61,504 bases of DNA from an uncultured Mucilaginibacter sp. (GTDB lineage: Bacteria; Bacteroidota; Bacteroidia; Sphingobacteriales; Sphingobacteriaceae), in NCBI GenBank assembly GCA_903927645.1, contig CAIYNX010000094.1, positions 1-61,504 of the forward strand, read 5' to 3'. Below the pieces are notes generated by a model. It saw only the letters and a program-made list of their open reading frames with translations, ran no database searches and was not told the origin of the DNA. Below are positions 25,372-35,726 of the stretch, piece by piece; position 1 is the first letter of the stretch; each line of letters opens with the position of its first letter. A program made the position numbers and the translations under genes.

Positions 25372-28272
25372 TTACCCTAAAATTTCTTTAATATCCTCCA
25401 CCGAGAGGGATTTAATAAAGCTTTCTTCGGTAGTGATCAATGATTTGGCAACTATAAGTTTGCGTTGTTGCAAGGCTAATATCTTTTCTTCAACAGAATC
25501 TTTGGTAATAAACTTATAAATAAATACATTTTTGGTTTGTCCAATCCTATGTGTTCTGTCTATAGCTTGTTGTTCAACTGCTGGGTTCCACCAAGGATCA
25601 AGAATGAATACATAATCAGCTTCGGTAAGGTTTAGGCCTACTCCTCCAGCTTTGATTGAGATTAGAAATACCCTGGTTTTCTCATCTTCTTGAAACTGTT
25701 TTACCACGTCTCCACGATTTTGGGTACTTCCGTCTAAATAAACGTAGGGTATATTTTCAACCTCAAAATATTCACGGTATATATTTAATTGTTTAACAAA
25801 CTGTGAAAAGATGAGTACCTTATGCCCACCTTCTAATACGTTTGAGAGTGTATGAACCACGTTTTCAAACTTGCCCGAATCGCCTTCATAATCGCCGTCA
25901 ACCATTAGCGGATGGTTTGCAATTTGCCGCAACTTTATTAGCCCTTGTAAAACATGCAATTGCGTTTTTCCGAAAGTTCCATCATCCAGGCTTTTTAATA
26001 ATTCATTTCTATACTCAGATTTTACACTTTCATATACACTAGCTTGTTCTTCACTCATTTTGCAATAGAAAAGATTTTCTGTTTTTGGAGGTAATTCTGT
26101 TGCTACCTGCTCTTTGGTTCTCCTAAGTACAAATGGTTTTATAAGCGCTTGTAATTTTTTTGCCTTTTCTTCATCTTTCTTTTTTTCTATTGGCGTTACA
26201 AATTCATTTTGAAAAAATGCTTGTCCGCCTAACAAACCCGGGTTTAAAAATGACATCTGCGACCAAAGGTCATTTACTGAATTTTCGACAGGTGTACCAC
26301 TTAAAATTAATTTAAACTTTGATTTTAATTGCTTAACAGCTTGGTATGATTTAGAGGAAGGATTTTTAATGTTTTGACTTTCATCTAAGATGATGTAATC
26401 AAAATAAAAAGCACTAAACAAGTCAATATCAATACGACTTATTCCATAAGTGGTAATTATTACATCATAATTTTGAAAGGTGGCAACTTCTTTATTTCTT
26501 AAGGTACCTGTATGTACCATTAGTTTTAGTTCAGGAGTAAATTTTTTGGCTTCATTTAACCAATTATATATTAACGAGGTAGGCATAATAACCAATGAAA
26601 CTGCCTTATTGCCTTCAGCTTCGGCATCCTCTTTATGTTTTTGTAGTAATGATAAAGTTTGTATGGTTTTGCCCAAGCCCATATCGTCGGCAAGGCAACC
26701 TCCAAAATGATAATCTTTTAAAAAATGAAACCAATTATAACCAGCTTTTTGGTAAGGTCTTAAATTACCAACAAAATTTTTAGGCAATTCAATGTCTTCC
26801 ATCTCTTCGTAATTAGCTAATTTTTGAAGCTTTCGGTTCATGGTAATATTAGCTATTTCACTTTCAGCAAGTTCGTGTACAACGCCTATATGGTGTTGTT
26901 TTAGTTTTAATATTTCGTTTCCTTCACTAAAGTGTAATAAATTGCCATACTGCGAAAACCATTTTTCCGGTATAACGGCTATTTCGCCATTTGGTAAAAC
27001 AAATTCCTTTATTCGGTTTAAAATGTGATTTTTTAGTTGAATAAAAGGTATTCGGTAGCTACCAAAAAACACAACCGCGTTTATATCAAACCAATCATTA
27101 TTTTCTTTAATTTCCAGATCAATTTTTGTGTTTCCGAAAACATATTTTTTCTGCCCGCTGTTTAAAGGTTGTTCAATTTCATAACCCTGCTCAATTAAAA
27201 GATCATAGTGTTGGTTTATCCATTCAAAAACAGAGGCTTGGTGATTTTCAGTATCATCTGCTATACTCACTTCAAGGTTTTGGAATAAGCTAGAAACTGT
27301 TTTTAACCCTAAGCCAAGCAATTCATTAAGTTTGTTTTTTTCCCATTGAACGGAACGCTTTATACGATGAAAGGTATAATCATCATCATTTTTTTCCATT
27401 CGTACAGAAATATGCCTTTCATCTCCATAAGGAAATACATAACCTGCATATTTAAAACAAAGCTGTAATTGTGAGGTGCCACCCTCAATATAAATAATTT
27501 TTAAAACCGGGTGTGCATCATACTTTTCTGTATTAATGGTAAATCCTTCAGCATAAACATGGTGTTTTTCAATAAGTGGAGCTACAAACTTTTCAAAATA
27601 CGATTGTTCTGATGTTCTAGGTATAGCAATATATCTTTTGTTTAGAAATGGAACCAGTTTTTTCCCTTCAATCTCTTTTTCGAAATAATATAAGGTATCA
27701 TCAAGTAACATCCAGGCAGGGTGGTTGCAAATAATTTCTGCGTTTTTAAACATAAATTCAATACGCAATCCTAAATATTTGATGGTTGGGAAATACCTTA
27801 TTTCTTCCTCATCGCGCCTAAAATGGAATAAAACTGTTGCAGGTTCGAGCGCAATTTGCAATTTACGTCCGGCTGGGTAACCTTCCTTTATCATTTGATA
27901 AATGTTTTTATTACCCAACAAACTCAAGGCTTCAGCCATGCGTTTCTCCATTTTTGGCCTTATGGTTTCAAAAAATTGGTCGTTGAATATTTTTGTAAAA
28001 AATTCGAATGGCCGTATAGGGTTTTTATAATAACGTTTAATAATATTTCCTTGTTCGAGCTCCTCTAATATTTTTATGAGCCTCAAATCTGTATCATCAA
28101 GGTATTGCACAAATTCATTGGCAGTATTTGAAAATAAACGCTGATAGGTGAAAGAAAATTCACCGTTAGGATTAAGCTGGATGATATGGGGTTCAATTAC
28201 GTACGACAGGTATTCATGCTTGGCAATGGCATAAATTATTTGGCAAGGTTTACTACTGTCTACACGTAACAT
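25372..28272 (-). CDS. SNF2-family DEAD/DEAH-box ATPase
   Basis: 966 residues. The N-terminal 480 residues are of unknown fold and typical of bacterial SNF2 proteins. The C-terminal half is a complete SWI2/SNF2 motor: Walker A DDMGLGKTIQTL with K535, motif Ia VIMPTSLIYNW, motif II LDESQNIKN (DESQ in place of DEAH, common in this bacterial group), motif III LSGTPVENSVNDLW, then the helicase C-terminal motifs VLIFSQFVKQL, LDGSTQNRGDVV, LISIKAGGVGLNLTEADYVF and HRIGQTKNVFIYKF. It probably translocates on double-stranded DNA and remodels protein-DNA or RNA-polymerase complexes. No restriction or defence partner is adjacent. A TAGGTTTG promoter element lies 43 bases upstream. Confidence 0.9.
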   Translation of the reverse strand: MLRVDSSKPCQIIYAIAKHEYLSYVIEPHIIQLNPNGEFSFTYQRLFSNTANEFVQYLDDTDLRLIKILEELEQGNIIKRYYKNPIRPFEFFTKIFNDQFFETIRPKMEKRMAEALSLLGNKNIYQMIKEGYPAGRKLQIALEPATVLFHFRRDEEEIRYFPTIKYLGLRIEFMFKNAEIICNHPAWMLLDDTLYYFEKEIEGKKLVPFLNKRYIAIPRTSEQSYFEKFVAPLIEKHHVYAEGFTINTEKYDAHPVLKIIYIEGGTSQLQLCFKYAGYVFPYGDERHISVRMEKNDDDYTFHRIKRSVQWEKNKLNELLGLGLKTVSSLFQNLEVSIADDTENHQASVFEWINQHYDLLIEQGYEIEQPLNSGQKKYVFGNTKIDLEIKENNDWFDINAVVFFGSYRIPFIQLKNHILNRIKEFVLPNGEIAVIPEKWFSQYGNLLHFSEGNEILKLKQHHIGVVHELAESEIANITMNRKLQKLANYEEMEDIELPKNFVGNLRPYQKAGYNWFHFLKDYHFGGCLADDMGLGKTIQTLSLLQKHKEDAEAEGNKAVSLVIMPTSLIYNWLNEAKKFTPELKLMVHTGTLRNKEVATFQNYDVIITTYGISRIDIDLFSAFYFDYIILDESQNIKNPSSKSYQAVKQLKSKFKLILSGTPVENSVNDLWSQMSFLNPGLLGGQAFFQNEFVTPIEKKKDEEKAKKLQALIKPFVLRRTKEQVATELPPKTENLFYCKMSEEQASVYESVKSEYRNELLKSLDDGTFGKTQLHVLQGLIKLRQIANHPLMVDGDYEGDSGKFENVVHTLSNVLEGGHKVLIFSQFVKQLNIYREYFEVENIPYVYLDGSTQNRGDVVKQFQEDEKTRVFLISIKAGGVGLNLTEADYVFILDPWWNPAVEQQAIDRTHRIGQTKNVFIYKFITKDSVEEKILALQQRKLIVAKSLITTEESFIKSLSVEDIKEILG

Positions 28273-28315
28273 ATTTTTCTATAAAAATTTATAGAAGTTA
28301 CATCAACAAAAAATT

Positions 28316-28323
28316 CAAACCTA
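28316..28323 (-). promoter_or_regulatory. Probable -7 element of the SNF2 gene
   Basis: TAGGTTTG on the minus strand matches TAnnTTTG. It would give a leader of roughly 35-40 bases before the ATG at 28272. No good -33 TTG is visible, which lowers confidence. Confidence 0.4.
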
Positions 28324-28439
28324 AGCAGAATTTTGGGTATTAGAAAATAATTTAGGTTAATTAATTGTAAAAGTTATAAACAATATTTTGTTTTGAAAAG
28401 TTTAGGAACAACCTTATTTTAATGTTTTTAAAATAACCA

Positions 28440-29219
28440 TTAAATATCTATTTCGCCTTCAAAAACTTTTGTTGCCGGCCCTTCTAAAAAAATATTGGTG
28501 AATTTAGTTCCGTTAAAATCGAACTTGATATTCAGGTTTCCACCCAAAACTTTAATGGGTGTAGTTACATAACCGGTAATATTATTGTGCTTTGCCATAG
28601 CTAAGGCAACTGCAGTTACACCGGTTCCGCAGGCAAAAGTTTCGTCTTCAACACCTCGCTCATAGGTTCGTACAAAGTAACCACCATTTATAGGTTCAAC
28701 AAAATTTATATTGATTCCATCTTTTTTATAGGTTTGGTTATTACGAATTTGGTAACCTTCCTGATAAACATTCTTTTCTTTTAATCCAGTTACTTGTTGT
28801 ACATAATGAGGAGAACCAGTATTTAAAACATAAGCTTCGCCATCGCTTAAAATGGTATCTACATCGATCATCTTCAAACTAACCCAATCACCACTATCTG
28901 AAATTTTGGCATAGTGTGGCCCGTCAACAGCAAGAAAATTTGTCGCATCTTCAATTATTCCTAAAAATTTCGCGAAAGCAACTATACACCTGCCACCATT
29001 GCCGCACATGCTGCTAGGCTGGCCATCGGCATTATAATAAACCATCTCAAAATCAAAACCCTCTTTATTTTGCAAAAATATTATACCATCAGCACCAATA
29101 CCAAAACGACGGTCGCAAATTTTAGAGATAAATGCGGGGTCATGATGATTGATGTTATTTGGTCTGTTATCAATTAAAATAAAATCATTACCGGCTCCTT
29201 GATATTTGAAAAAGTGCAT
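28440..29219 (-). CDS. dapF: Diaminopimelate epimerase
   Basis: 259 residues, full length. DapF interconverts LL- and meso-diaminopimelate with two cysteines acting as acid and base, for lysine and peptidoglycan synthesis. Both signatures are visible: MCGNGGRCIVAFAKF near 72 (first Cys) and DETFACGTGVTAVALAMA near 195 (second Cys). The N-terminal KYQGAGNDFILID (FHKMQGAGNDF-type) motif is intact. It is monocistronic, divergent from degP across 340 bases. Confidence 0.95.
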   Translation of the reverse strand: MHFFKYQGAGNDFILIDNRPNNINHHDPAFISKICDRRFGIGADGIIFLQNKEGFDFEMVYYNADGQPSSMCGNGGRCIVAFAKFLGIIEDATNFLAVDGPHYAKISDSGDWVSLKMIDVDTILSDGEAYVLNTGSPHYVQQVTGLKEKNVYQEGYQIRNNQTYKKDGININFVEPINGGYFVRTYERGVEDETFACGTGVTAVALAMAKHNNITGYVTTPIKVLGGNLNIKFDFNGTKFTNIFLEGPATKVFEGEIDI

Positions 29220-29482
29220 TTTTTTGATTTTTGTGCTAATCTTATCTATCCTATTGTAATATTTAAAAAGTAAATCTGTTATTGATATTCGCTAATACTA
29301 TATTTAGAGTTATTAAGTTAATCCTACCCAAACATTTATATTATTAACGCAAATATAAAAGGATATAACTGGTTTTGATATTGCATTAGGTATTATATGA
29401 TTTAAACACAGGATGGTTTTGTATTTTGAATTAAATAATATTGGGTTTAACAATATTTAACAAAAAACAGTATAACGAAACC

Positions 29483-29514
29483 TTGATTTAGGCGTCTATA
29501 TGGTATTAAATTTG
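29483..29514 (+). promoter_or_regulatory. Promoter of degP in the 340-base dapF-degP spacer
   Basis: TTG at 29483-29485 and TAAATTTG at 29507-29514 are 21 bases apart, which fits the Bacteroidota -33/-7 pair. The leader would be about 40 bases. The purine-rich AAGGAAAGA before the ATG at 29560 may act as a weak ribosome-binding site. I see nothing else in the spacer 29220-29482. Confidence 0.55.
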
Positions 29515-29559
29515 ATATAAAAATAAAGTAAACTTAAAAAAAGGAAAGATAACAAGAAT

Positions 29560-31092
29560 ATGAAAAAGTTTGGTTTAACATTATTAACAGCATTTGTAGG
29601 AGGGGCTCTAGCGCTCGGCAGCTACAAATTAATTGAAAACAGGTATTCAAAGTCTTTGAGTTTTGAAGATCGTCAGAAAGTATTTTTTACAAATAACCCA
29701 TTAACAGCTAATAAGGTTTCATCTTCAACCGGGCAGGTTGATTTTACCGAAGCAGCAGCTGCTGTTACTCCTGCCGTAGTTTACATTCGAACTACCTATT
29801 CTAATCAGCAACAAAACGGACAATTTCAACAGTTTTTTGGTGATATGTTTGGTCAGCGAATAGCTCCGCAAGGTCCTCAAATGGCTTCCGGGTCAGGTGT
29901 TATTATCTCAACTGATGGCTACATTGTTACCAACAACCATGTGGTTGATAAAGCTGAAAAAATTGAAATTACAACAAATGATCACCGCAACTTTAAGGCC
30001 AAGGTAATTGGTACCGACCCCAACACAGATTTAGCTTTAATAAAAATTGAAGCTACAGATTTGCCAATTGTAAAGCTTGGTAACTCTGATGCCGTAAAAG
30101 TTGGAGAGTGGGTATTGGCCGTAGGTAATCCTTTTAAATTAACGTCAACAGTTACAGCAGGAATTGTTAGCGCAAAAGGTCGTGGAATCGGGATTATTGG
30201 TAGCAATGAAAATGAGGATGAAAATCAAAATCCTTTCGGACGTACTCAAAACCAAAATAAGCCAAGACTAAATCAGGCCATCGAATCATTTATTCAAACT
30301 GATGCTGCTATTAACCCGGGTAACAGCGGTGGGGCATTGGTTAATACCAATGGCGAATTGATTGGAATTAATTCAGCAATCGCATCTCATACAGGTTCAT
30401 ACGAAGGCTATGGTTTTGCCATACCTGTAAACCTTGCTAAAAAGGTTTTAAACGATATACAAAAATTTGGCGCTGTTAAACGTGGTTTTGTTGGCATTTC
30501 ATTTACCGAATTAAATGAAGATGAAGCTGAAAGAAAAAATACCGACAAAACTGCTGGCTTATATGTTGATCAAGTTATTCCTGGAGGTGGTGCGGCAACT
30601 GCAGGTATTAAAGAAGGAGACATTATTACCAAAGTGGATGGTAATACGGCTTATGCCTCGTCTGACTTACAAGAAAGAGTTGGCAGATTACACCCTGGTG
30701 ATGAAATTAAATTGACAGTATTACGTGGTAATGAGGAAAAGACTTTTACAGTAACACTTAAGGCAGAAAATCCATCATTAATAGCGGCTAAATCAAAATC
30801 AGCTGAAGAACTTTATAATAGAATTGGTGCTAGTTTTGTTCCGTTAAACAAGGAACAAAAGGCAAAATTTCATGTAAATGCCGGTGTTGTAATTACCCAG
30901 GTGCGCGAGGGTGGCTTATTTGATTATTTAGAGTTGCCGGTAGGTTCTATCATTACCGAACTCAATAAGCAACCTATTGCAAATACCAATGATATAGATA
31001 AAGTTATTAGCAATTTAAAAAACGGGGTTCTGACTGTTTCAGGGTTTTATCCTGATGGTAGCAAACTGAGAAGCGGTTTTGAGCTTAGGTAA
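29560..31092 (+). CDS. degP: DegP/HtrA periplasmic serine protease
   Basis: 510 residues. An N-terminal membrane or signal segment (FGLTLLTAFVGGALALGSYKLI) is followed by a trypsin-like domain with the triad H127 (TNNHVVD), D157 (NTDLALIKI) and S256 (INPGNSGGAL). Two PDZ domains come next (about 300-390 and 425-505): the first has VIPGGGAATAGIKEGDIITKVDG, the second VREGGLFDYLELPVGSIITELN. DegP-type proteases degrade or chaperone misfolded envelope proteins. An 18-residue acidic/asparagine insert (SNENEDENQNPFGRTQNQ) lies in the protease domain near the regulatory loops. It ends at a strong terminator shared with the convergent MFS gene. Confidence 0.9.
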   Translation: MKKFGLTLLTAFVGGALALGSYKLIENRYSKSLSFEDRQKVFFTNNPLTANKVSSSTGQVDFTEAAAAVTPAVVYIRTTYSNQQQNGQFQQFFGDMFGQRIAPQGPQMASGSGVIISTDGYIVTNNHVVDKAEKIEITTNDHRNFKAKVIGTDPNTDLALIKIEATDLPIVKLGNSDAVKVGEWVLAVGNPFKLTSTVTAGIVSAKGRGIGIIGSNENEDENQNPFGRTQNQNKPRLNQAIESFIQTDAAINPGNSGGALVNTNGELIGINSAIASHTGSYEGYGFAIPVNLAKKVLNDIQKFGAVKRGFVGISFTELNEDEAERKNTDKTAGLYVDQVIPGGGAATAGIKEGDIITKVDGNTAYASSDLQERVGRLHPGDEIKLTVLRGNEEKTFTVTLKAENPSLIAAKSKSAEELYNRIGASFVPLNKEQKAKFHVNAGVVITQVREGGLFDYLELPVGSIITELNKQPIANTNDIDKVISNLKNGVLTVSGFYPDGSKLRSGFELR

Positions 31093-31118
31093 TTTTTGGG
31101 ATTGAATATTGTTTATGG

Positions 31119-31149
31119 AAAGGCCCTGCAGCAATGTAGGGCCTTTTTT
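31119..31149 (+). terminator. Rho-independent terminator, probably bidirectional
   Basis: Perfect nine-base arms AAAGGCCCT (31119-31127) and AGGGCCTTT (31138-31146) carry a ten-base loop and a T-run to 31149. On the minus strand the stem ends in TTT only. It lies 27 bases after the degP stop and 20 bases before the end of the convergent MFS gene, so it probably serves both. Confidence 0.85.
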
Positions 31150-31169
31150 ATTTTAAACAATCCTTTTTT

Positions 31170-32375
31170 TTAAACAGCTTTTATTGATTGTTTGTGTATG
31201 TATTTACTACCAATTAAGAAAATAAGAAAAGATGCCAATGCAGATAAAAACATGATAACTGCCATTGGAATAGTACTTTGACTCTTAAATAAACCTACCA
31301 ATAAAGAGCTTATCGATCCAACTGCCATTTGAAGAGCCCCTAATAGCGAGGCTGCTGTACCCGCATTTTTAGCAAAAGGAGCCAATGATAATGCCGAAGT
31401 ATTTGGGTTGGCTATGCCAACACAACATAATATTAAAAAAACAGATAATATAGTACTATAAACGTTTATTATTCCATTTAACGACCCTATTAAAAATGTG
31501 GCCGAAATAATTAACATAACAGTTAATGCGCCCCGTATTATTTGTAAACTACTGAAATGCCTTATTAATAGGGTATTTAACTGACTGGCACCTATAAAGC
31601 CAACAGATAATAGCGCAAATATCCAGCCATATACTTTTGCACTCAACCCAAAAACAGTCATAAAAACAAAAGGAGAGGCCGCCAAGTATGCAAACAAACC
31701 AGAAAAAGCCAAAGCACCACAAACTGCAAATGTGTAAAATTCCGGATTTTTAATAACCAATAAAAAGTTATTTAAAATAGGCTTTGGTTTAAGTGAAAAA
31801 TTAGGATCAGGTTGGTAACTTTCTGGTAAGGCAAAAACTACCGCCAACAATACCAGGGTAGCTATAACCGCTAAAATTAAAAATATATATTGCCAGCCTA
31901 TTGCAGAAGTAACATATCCGCCAACTGTAGGAGCAACCATAGGCGAAACACCTAATATTAAAATTAGGAGTGCAAAAATCTTAGCATTATCTTTTGGTGG
32001 AAAAATATCACGTACCATTGCCATTGATGCCACCCCGGCAGCACAACTTCCAATAGCCTGTATAAAACGCAAGGTAATTAAACTTTCTATAGAGCTTGAA
32101 AAATAGCAACCAATTGAAGTAATGATATATAAAGATAATCCTACGTAAAGAGGCTTTTTTCTACCAAATCGGTCTAAAAGTGGGCCGTATAATAATTGAC
32201 CAATTGAAATACCTATAAAAAAACTTGATAAAGAAAGGGAAACTTGAGCGGTAGTTGTATGAAATGACTTTGCAATTGCAGCAAAACCAGGCAAATACAT
32301 ATCAATTGAAAATGGACCAATTGCTGTTAACGAACCCAAAATTAGTACAGAAATTATATAGCGTTTTTTTGTCAT
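31170..32375 (-). CDS. Bcr/CflA-family MFS drug efflux transporter
   Basis: 401 residues with 12 predicted membrane helices. The N-terminus (GSLTAIGPFSIDMYLPGFAAIAKSF) and motif A (YGPLLDRFGRKKPLYVGL) are those of the DHA1 Bcr/CflA group, proton-driven exporters of drugs such as bicyclomycin or of small metabolites. RFIQAIGSCAAGVASMAMVRDIF (motif B region) and LSLAPFAKNAGTAASLLGALQ further support this. The substrate cannot be told. A TACTTTCG on the minus strand near 32460 is one base off the -7 consensus and could be its promoter. Confidence 0.85.
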   Translation of the reverse strand: MTKKRYIISVLILGSLTAIGPFSIDMYLPGFAAIAKSFHTTTAQVSLSLSSFFIGISIGQLLYGPLLDRFGRKKPLYVGLSLYIITSIGCYFSSSIESLITLRFIQAIGSCAAGVASMAMVRDIFPPKDNAKIFALLILILGVSPMVAPTVGGYVTSAIGWQYIFLILAVIATLVLLAVVFALPESYQPDPNFSLKPKPILNNFLLVIKNPEFYTFAVCGALAFSGLFAYLAASPFVFMTVFGLSAKVYGWIFALLSVGFIGASQLNTLLIRHFSSLQIIRGALTVMLIISATFLIGSLNGIINVYSTILSVFLILCCVGIANPNTSALSLAPFAKNAGTAASLLGALQMAVGSISSLLVGLFKSQSTIPMAVIMFLSALASFLIFLIGSKYIHKQSIKAV

Positions 32376-32573
32376 TTTTTTAGATTGAAAAATTAATAGG
32401 AATGCAAGAGAATAAATTTAGATTTCCATTTAACCTATTTAAAAATCGGGACGAAAGTAATATTAATAATACTTAGATACACCCAATAATCCTAAATTAT
32501 CCTATTTAATTGCTTTAAAATATTTATATCATTTTTCGAGTAATAAAGGTATTTTAGCAATTAAAACCAAAAA

Positions 32574-33899
32574 ATGTCCTTTTTAATCATTCTATTATCG
32601 ATTTCAATATTGGTGTTACTGGTAAGCTGGGCCAAGGTTAACACCTTTATTGCCTTTTTGCTGGTTTCCATATTTGCAGGTCTTTTTTTAGGTATCCCTT
32701 TGGATAAAGTAACGGCCTCTGCTCAAAAGGGTTTGGGTGATACATTGGGCTCCATTACTATTATTATATGCCTTGGTGCTATGTTAGGTAAATTAGTTGC
32801 TGATAGTGGAGCTGCTCAAAAAATAGCCGAGGTTTTGGTTGGTTTTTTTGGGGTAAAGCATATTCAATGGGCATTGGTTTTGGTTGGTTTCATAATAGGT
32901 ATCCCGCTTTTTTATAATACAGGTTTTGTACTGGCTGTACCACTTATATTTTCGGTGGTTTATAAATATAAATTGCCGGCGGTTTATATTGGCTTACCCA
33001 TGCTTGCCGCTTTATCGGTAACTCATGGTTTTTTGCCTCCACATCCTTCCCCTTCTGCATTGGTACAAGTATTTCATGCCAATATGGGTAAAACCTTATT
33101 TTATGGCCTATTAGTGGCAATTCCGGCTATTATTATAGCTGGCCCAATTTATTCAGGTACGCTAAAAAATATAGTTTCGAAGCCAATAATTACTTTTAAG
33201 GCAGTCGACTTGCCTATCGAAAAATTACCTGCTGGTTTTAATTGTTTTATTACCGCTCTTATGCCAGTAATTTTAATGATGGCTTGTAGCATATATTTAA
33301 ATATAGATCATAGCAATGGTATTTTACACAAAACAATCGCTTTTATTGGCGATGCCCCAATTGTAATGCTCCTATCAATTATATTCGCAAATTTTAGTTT
33401 AGGTGTATGGCAAGGAAAAAACATGCAGTATTTAGGAAGGATTTATGTGGATGCTGTAAAAGATATTTCTGTTATTTTATTAATTATTGCCGGCTCCGGA
33501 GCATTTAAACAGGTTTTGGTTGATAGTGGCATTAGCAACCAAATAAGTCATTCACTTCAAAATATCCCTATTCAGCCTTTAATTTTGGGATGGCTTATTG
33601 CGGCAATTATTAGGGTTAGTTTGGGTTCTGCAACAGTGGCTGGTTTAACAGCTGCAGGTATATTGGCAGGTTTGGTTTTAAATAACCCTACTATCAACCC
33701 CAATTTAATGGTACTATCCATAGGTGCGGGGAGTTTGGCTTTTTCGCATGTAAATGATGGAGGGTTTTGGTTATACAAGGAGTATTTTAATCTTTCTATA
33801 AAAGATACTATCCGGTCATGGACTGTGATGGAAACGCTGGTTTCTGTTATAGGTTTGGCAGGGGTTCTTATTTTAAACTTATTTATAAAGCCAAATTGA
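32574..33899 (+). CDS. GntP-family gluconate/organic acid permease
   Basis: 441 residues, 12 or more membrane helices. The family pattern is clear: FLLVSIFAGLFLGIPLDKVTASAQKGLGDTLGSI near 28-60, GAMLGKLVADSGAAQKIAEVL near 68, THGFLPPHPSPSALV near 150 and HVNDGGFWLYKEYF near 393. GntP proteins import gluconate or related sugar acids with protons. No gluconate kinase or dehydratase is adjacent, so the substrate is only a family guess. It converges on dnaX with a 33-base gap. Confidence 0.9.
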   Translation: MSFLIILLSISILVLLVSWAKVNTFIAFLLVSIFAGLFLGIPLDKVTASAQKGLGDTLGSITIIICLGAMLGKLVADSGAAQKIAEVLVGFFGVKHIQWALVLVGFIIGIPLFYNTGFVLAVPLIFSVVYKYKLPAVYIGLPMLAALSVTHGFLPPHPSPSALVQVFHANMGKTLFYGLLVAIPAIIIAGPIYSGTLKNIVSKPIITFKAVDLPIEKLPAGFNCFITALMPVILMMACSIYLNIDHSNGILHKTIAFIGDAPIVMLLSIIFANFSLGVWQGKNMQYLGRIYVDAVKDISVILLIIAGSGAFKQVLVDSGISNQISHSLQNIPIQPLILGWLIAAIIRVSLGSATVAGLTAAGILAGLVLNNPTINPNLMVLSIGAGSLAFSHVNDGGFWLYKEYFNLSIKDTIRSWTVMETLVSVIGLAGVLILNLFIKPN

Positions 33900-33932
33900 T
33901 TATTTATTGGGTAAATAATCAATAAAAGCTCT

Positions 33933-35726
33933 CTAATCAAAATCTAAATTAAATTTGTTTTTTAAATCTAGTATAGCTGGGTTTTTATGGGCCATATAAT
34001 GGAATTTCTCTGATACGGTATAAGGTCTTTTTACCACTTCTTTTTCATCAATTCGGGCACTGATTTCAATGTTGAAGTTTTTTAATGCAGTTCGTAAAAA
34101 GTTATGAAGGTTGGGGCGCTCGTCTCTAAAAATATTCTCCTGAACCTTGTTTTCAACAATAATTTGGTAAGTATTAGCACTTAATGGTTTAGGCGGGTTG
34201 GTGGTGAAAATAGTTAACAGGTTCTTTTTTCCCTCCAATTTTAATTTAGCCACATAATCATTCATGCATTTAGCAAAGTCATCAGGAGAATAATCCTCTT
34301 TTGCAGTACCTTTTATATAAGGATCTTCTTCAAGTAGCGCCTCTGCAGTTTTTGTAACATCCTTTAGCGATGGAATTTTAATAGAGGTACTGGAAGCAAT
34401 AGTATTAGGAATAAATACCCTAGGTTTTTCAATATTTGGGGTATCTATTTTAACATTTTGCGGCTCAGGCTGTGCTGCTTTATTTGTTGAGGAATTAGGT
34501 TGCGGGTTGATAGAAGCGGGTATAACCTTATTTCCCACTTCAATACTTTCAATTTTAGTTACTAGGGTTTCAGGTTTTTTTTTTAATTCCCCGCTAGGTT
34601 GCAGAGATACTGGAATGTTTGCCAAATTAAAAACCGATGGCAAGTGGCAAATTTTGAGTAAGGCGAGTTCAACCTGTAGGCGTTGATTTTTACTCAATTT
34701 ATAACTTAAATCGCATTGGTTGGCAATGTTTAATGCCGATAATAAAAATGAAACTGTTGCTATTTGCGATTGATGTAAATATTTAGCTTTTATTCCTTCG
34801 CTTACTTCCAATAACTTTAAAGTGGATTGATCTTTACTTACCAATAGGTTCCGGAAATGATCGGATAAACCCGATATAAAATGAGAACCATCAAAGCCAC
34901 GACTTAAAATTTCATCAAACAATAAAAGTGTTTTCGCATTATCTTCTAATAATAGGCTATTTGTTATGTTAAAATAATAGTCATAATCTAAAATATTAAG
35001 ATTTTCAATAACAGACCGATAAGTTATGTTACCGCCAGAAAAGCTAACAATTTGGTCAAACATGGATAGCGCGTCTCGTAAGCCACCATCCGCTTTTTGG
35101 GCGATGATGTGCAAGCCATCATCTTCATAACTGATGTTTTCTTTTTTGGCGATAGATGCCAAATGCGATGCCATATCTTCAACTTTAATACGGTTGAAAT
35201 CAAAAATTTGGCAACGCGAAAGTATAGTAGGTAATATTTTATGCTTCTCGGTAGTGGCTAATATAAATATGGCGTAATGCGGTGGTTCTTCCAGTGTTTT
35301 TAAAAACGCGTTGAAAGCCTGTTGCGAAAGCATGTGCACCTCATCAATAATATATATTTTATACCTAACTGCTTGAGGCGGAATGCGTACTTGCTCAATT
35401 AAACTCCTAATATCATCAACCGAGTTATTAGAGGCAGCGTCTAATTCGTGTACGTTAAATGAATTTCCATTTTGAAAAGAAACACAGGATGCACAGGAAC
35501 CGCATGCCTCACCATTTGGTTGCAAATTTTCGCAATTGATGGTCTTTGCCAATATTCGGGCACAGGTTGTTTTACCAACACCACGCGGACCGCAAAACAA
35601 AAATGCTTGAGCAAGCTGATTGTTTTTAATGGCATTTTTTAAAGTGTTGGTAATATGCCGCTGGCCAACAACACTTTCGAAAGTTGCAGGGCGATATTTA
35701 CGAGCCGAAACAATAAAATTATCCAC
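33933..35726 (-). CDS. dnaX: DNA polymerase III subunit gamma/tau
   Basis: 597 residues with a GTG start; MDNFIVSARKYRPATFESVVGQ is the conserved N-terminus, so this start is right. The clamp-loader AAA+ domain has Walker A GPRGVGKTT (46-54), the zinc-binding cysteines C65, C75, C78 and C81, Walker B DEVHMLS near 126 and the SRC motif (ILSRCQIFDF). A linker rich in Pro/Asn/Lys (370-450) leads to a C-terminal tau-like domain. I see no obvious A-run slippage site for a separate gamma form, though an AAAAAAAA-type run at about 34576 (plus-strand T-run) lies in the linker and could be examined. Confidence 0.95.
   Translation of the reverse strand: MDNFIVSARKYRPATFESVVGQRHITNTLKNAIKNNQLAQAFLFCGPRGVGKTTCARILAKTINCENLQPNGEACGSCASCVSFQNGNSFNVHELDAASNNSVDDIRSLIEQVRIPPQAVRYKIYIIDEVHMLSQQAFNAFLKTLEEPPHYAIFILATTEKHKILPTILSRCQIFDFNRIKVEDMASHLASIAKKENISYEDDGLHIIAQKADGGLRDALSMFDQIVSFSGGNITYRSVIENLNILDYDYYFNITNSLLLEDNAKTLLLFDEILSRGFDGSHFISGLSDHFRNLLVSKDQSTLKLLEVSEGIKAKYLHQSQIATVSFLLSALNIANQCDLSYKLSKNQRLQVELALLKICHLPSVFNLANIPVSLQPSGELKKKPETLVTKIESIEVGNKVIPASINPQPNSSTNKAAQPEPQNVKIDTPNIEKPRVFIPNTIASSTSIKIPSLKDVTKTAEALLEEDPYIKGTAKEDYSPDDFAKCMNDYVAKLKLEGKKNLLTIFTTNPPKPLSANTYQIIVENKVQENIFRDERPNLHNFLRTALKNFNIEISARIDEKEVVKRPYTVSEKFHYMAHKNPAILDLKNKFNLDFD

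Noticed and set aside
25372..28272. SNF2 helicase as part of a defence system
   Set aside because: Neighbours are dapF and an unrelated membrane protein. There is no nuclease, methylase or other defence gene close by.
34561..34590. Programmed frameshift site in dnaX giving a gamma subunit
   Set aside because: An A/T run occurs in the linker region (minus-strand A-run near 34576), but no shift to an early stop is evident by eye. Left as a remark only.
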